This document shows positions 62,297 to 64,000 of a DNA stretch of 64,000 nt, piece by piece; the stretch's first letter is position 1, and each line of letters starts with the position of its first letter. The notes beneath the pieces are model-generated. The model searched no databases and had not been told where the DNA came from. It saw nothing but the letters and a program-made list of their open reading frames with translations. The stretch is taken from the NCBI RefSeq assembly GCF_000378825.1, contig NZ_KB900388.1:2363818-2427817 (forward strand). The letters run 5' to 3'. Made by a program: the position numbers and the translations under genes. The DNA comes from Salinispora vitiensis. GTDB taxonomy: Bacteria > Actinomycetota > Actinomycetes > Mycobacteriales > Micromonosporaceae.

Positions 62297-62971
62297 GTGA
62301 CGACGACCCGGGCCGGTGGCCGCCACAGATTCTCGTGGCGTGCCACCGGTCCTGTCGTCCTCGTCTTGCTCGCCCTAGCCGGCTTCGGCCTGATCGGGGC
62401 ATCGCTTCCGGATAGTCCCACGGCCCGCCCCCCGCAGCCTCCCGTGCTGGCCAACTCTCCAGTCGGGGCAGTGAACACCAGCCCGGAAGCCGCCCAGCCT
62501 GCCCCCTCCGGCCGCCCCCGCTCCGTGCCCAGCCAGATCGTCATCCCCAAGATCGGCGTCCACGCATCGATCATGAAAATCGGGACCAATACGGATGGCA
62601 CGGTCGAGGTGCCCCCGCTCGATCAGGCACAGCTGGCTGGCTGGTACGAGCCGGGAGCAAGCCCGGGCGAAGTCGGTAACGCCGTGATTGTCGGACACGT
62701 CGACTCGGCGGAGCTCGGCCCCGCGGTCTTCTTCTCCCTCGGTGACCTGCGACCGGGCGACACGGTTGGCGTGGTCCGGGAGGACGGCGAGCAGGTCGAC
62801 TTCACCGTCGAGTCTGTGCAGTCCTATCCGAAGACCGACTTCCCGACCGAACTGGTCTACGGCCCCACAGACCAGATCGCACTACGGGTGGTGACCTGTG
62901 GTGGCGTCTTCGACGAGATGGCCGGCGACTACCCGGACAACATCGTCGTGTTCGCCACCCAGGCCAAATGA
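62297..62971 (+). CDS. Class F-like sortase
   Basis: 224 aa. One N-terminal membrane helix (VVLVLLALAGFGLIGASL), a Pro-rich spacer, then a sortase domain with the catalytic histidine in VIVGHVDS (His134) and cysteine in RVVTCGG (Cys201). After the cysteine the chain reads VFDEMAGDYPDNIVVFA to the end with no arginine, where sortases normally have the third catalytic residue. GTG 62297 lies one base after the stop of the repeat protein, so the two are co-expressed and it probably anchors that protein. Confidence 0.88.
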   Translation: MTTTRAGGRHRFSWRATGPVVLVLLALAGFGLIGASLPDSPTARPPQPPVLANSPVGAVNTSPEAAQPAPSGRPRSVPSQIVIPKIGVHASIMKIGTNTDGTVEVPPLDQAQLAGWYEPGASPGEVGNAVIVGHVDSAELGPAVFFSLGDLRPGDTVGVVREDGEQVDFTVESVQSYPKTDFPTELVYGPTDQIALRVVTCGGVFDEMAGDYPDNIVVFATQAK

Positions 62972-62985
62972 ACCAGGGATCGGAG

Positions 62986-63016
62986 GTCCCGGCGGCCGAG
63001 GCACGGCCGCCGGGAC
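62986..63016. terminator. Bidirectional terminator
   Basis: A perfect 13-bp stem (62986-62998 with 63004-63016) and 5-base loop between the convergent sortase and glutamate dehydrogenase genes. Confidence 0.87.
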
Positions 63017-63026
63017 ACCGTCCGGG

Positions 63027-64000
63027 TCAGGATGCCGCCGAGGTCCGCACCAGGGTTCGGATCTGACGCAGCAGCACCGACAGGGCCGCCAGGTCGGCCC
63101 GGGACTCGTCGAACTCCCCCATCGCCCGCTGAGCACGGTGGATCGAGGTGGCGTTCGACTGCTCCCACTGCTGCACCCGCTCCACCGGTGGCAGATTGCC
63201 TGGAGTGCCCCCCAACACCTCGGTGGTCAGCGCGGCGAGCGCGGCATATAGGTCGTACCGCAACGCCATCCGGGCCAGTGTCTGCCACCGGTCCTCTCGC
63301 GGCAGCAGCGAGATCTTCGACAGCAGCGAATCCACCCGGAACCGGTCCGACAGAACGAAGTAGACCGACGCGACTTCGGACACGTCCCGCCCACTGCTCG
63401 CCGCAGTCTCGACGACATCGAGCAGGCCGAAGCTGTACATCAGCCGGACCGTCTGCTGCGCCAGGTCCCGCGGCAGTCCCTTGGCGACCATCGACTCGAT
63501 GTGCGCCGCGATCGCCTCCCGCTCACTGCCGTAGAAGAGCGTCTCCATCCGTGGTAGCAACTGGGCTACCCCGTCGCGCAGCCGCGTGATCTCCGCCGAC
63601 ACGTTGATCGGAGAGCGGCGGTTGGTCACCAGCCACCGCACCGCCCGGTCCAGCAGGCGCCGGAAGTCCAGGTAGACGTCGGTCTGCAGGTCAGGGGCGA
63701 CTCTGTTGTCCAACTCCTCGACGGCGTTCCAGATCTTGCGCAGCCCGAACAACTCGCGGACCACCACGTACGCGCGGAGGACGTCGGCGGCGCTCGCGCC
63801 GGTCTCCTCGACCACCCGGTAGACGAACGAGATTCCACCCCGGTTGATCGTCTCGTTCACCAGCATGGTGGTGACGATGTCCCGACGCAGCCGGTGGCGG
63901 GACATCCGGTCGGCGAACCGCTCCCGCATCGGCGTGGGGAAGTAGTTGACCAGCAGTTCGGTCGTCCACTCCTCGTCGGCCAGGCCTTCCGCCAGGATCT
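63027..64000 (-). CDS. NAD-specific glutamate dehydrogenase (large, ~180-kDa class), C-terminal part
   Basis: Only the last ~324 residues are inside; the gene continues past 64000. They match the C-terminal domain of Bac_GDH/NAD-GDH: MLVNETINRGGISFVYRVVE, then VRELFGLRKIWNAVEELDNR and LLDRAVRWLVTNRR. The enzyme deaminates glutamate with NAD. The catalytic domain is outside the window. Confidence 0.88.
   Translation of the reverse strand, partial: ILAEGLADEEWTTELLVNYFPTPMRERFADRMSRHRLRRDIVTTMLVNETINRGGISFVYRVVEETGASAADVLRAYVVVRELFGLRKIWNAVEELDNRVAPDLQTDVYLDFRRLLDRAVRWLVTNRRSPINVSAEITRLRDGVAQLLPRMETLFYGSEREAIAAHIESMVAKGLPRDLAQQTVRLMYSFGLLDVVETAASSGRDVSEVASVYFVLSDRFRVDSLLSKISLLPREDRWQTLARMALRYDLYAALAALTTEVLGGTPGNLPPVERVQQWEQSNATSIHRAQRAMGEFDESRADLAALSVLLRQIRTLVRTSAAS

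Noticed and set aside
60347..62326. A 659-codon open frame antisense to the repeat protein
   Set aside because: The repeat unit has no stop in several frames, so long open frames arise automatically; there is no signal, start site or natural composition (only Cys/Arg/Ser/Pro repeats).
61405..62601. A 398-codon minus-strand frame of Val/Ala/Leu repeats
   Set aside because: It is another shadow of the repeat array; its hydrophobic look comes from the complement of the DYKG/YESK codons.

Overview
The window is GC-rich actinobacterial DNA. Several things suggest Micromonosporaceae (Micromonospora/Salinispora type): the XRE-DUF5753/DUF397 pair, a complete roadblock conservon, DUF3817 and DUF6158-like small proteins, many GTG starts, leaderless-looking starts, an F420/PPOX-type enzyme and a class F-like sortase. 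That placement is inference from gene content, not from a marker gene. There is no rRNA and one tRNA.

Layout. 1-10.4 kb holds two minus-strand cobalamin clusters (cobT partial-cobC; cobD-cobQ). They flank a bifunctional penicillin-binding protein, SURF1, an M20 dipeptidase, a P-loop kinase and a rhodanese. 10.7-13.4 kb has an SSB paralogue, a short HPF/RaiA-like protein and an alpha/beta hydrolase. 13.4-17.5 kb is an accessory-looking patch behind tRNA-Arg(UCU): poorly coding DNA, a small membrane protein, the XRE/DUF397 pair and an orphan FAD/NAD(P)-binding protein. 17.6-29.8 kb is mixed metabolism: a YHYH lipoprotein, an ArsR-SRPBCC-RibD cassette, an acyltransferase, a glycogen-debranching-type enzyme with an SCP2 protein, CBS, F420/PPOX, asd, an M16 protease pair and a PhoX-like phosphatase. 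At 30 kb a type I DAHP synthase follows an aromatic leader peptide and a textbook intrinsic terminator, which together look like a transcription attenuator.

31-40 kb holds small conserved proteins, an NlpC/P60 hydrolase, a group-2 sigma factor, a nucleotide kinase and a tight five-gene run (nucleotidyltransferase, BON-like, metallophosphoesterase, 47-aa GPGG membrane protein, TspO). 40-47.7 kb is sugar uptake and xylose use: an ABC binding protein and two permeases converge on xylA-xylB-MFS. 47.8-57.8 kb has an exopolysaccharide sugar transferase, an SBP-VWA fusion, a lactonase, a four-gene Cvn conservon and two disordered small proteins.

The most unusual locus is 57.9-63.0 kb. A secreted CBM2-GH6 cellulase with a near-perfect CebR box is divergent from a 702-aa exported protein. 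That protein looks like a small disulfide-closed domain interrupted by about 520 residues of two interleaved low-complexity repeats. It ends in a membrane anchor and is followed one base later by a class F-like sortase that has no arginine after its active-site cysteine. The window ends inside a large NAD-glutamate dehydrogenase gene.

A second theme is short GC-rich tandem repeats, each with its own unit, in many gene gaps. Several overlap the stop codon of the neighbouring gene.
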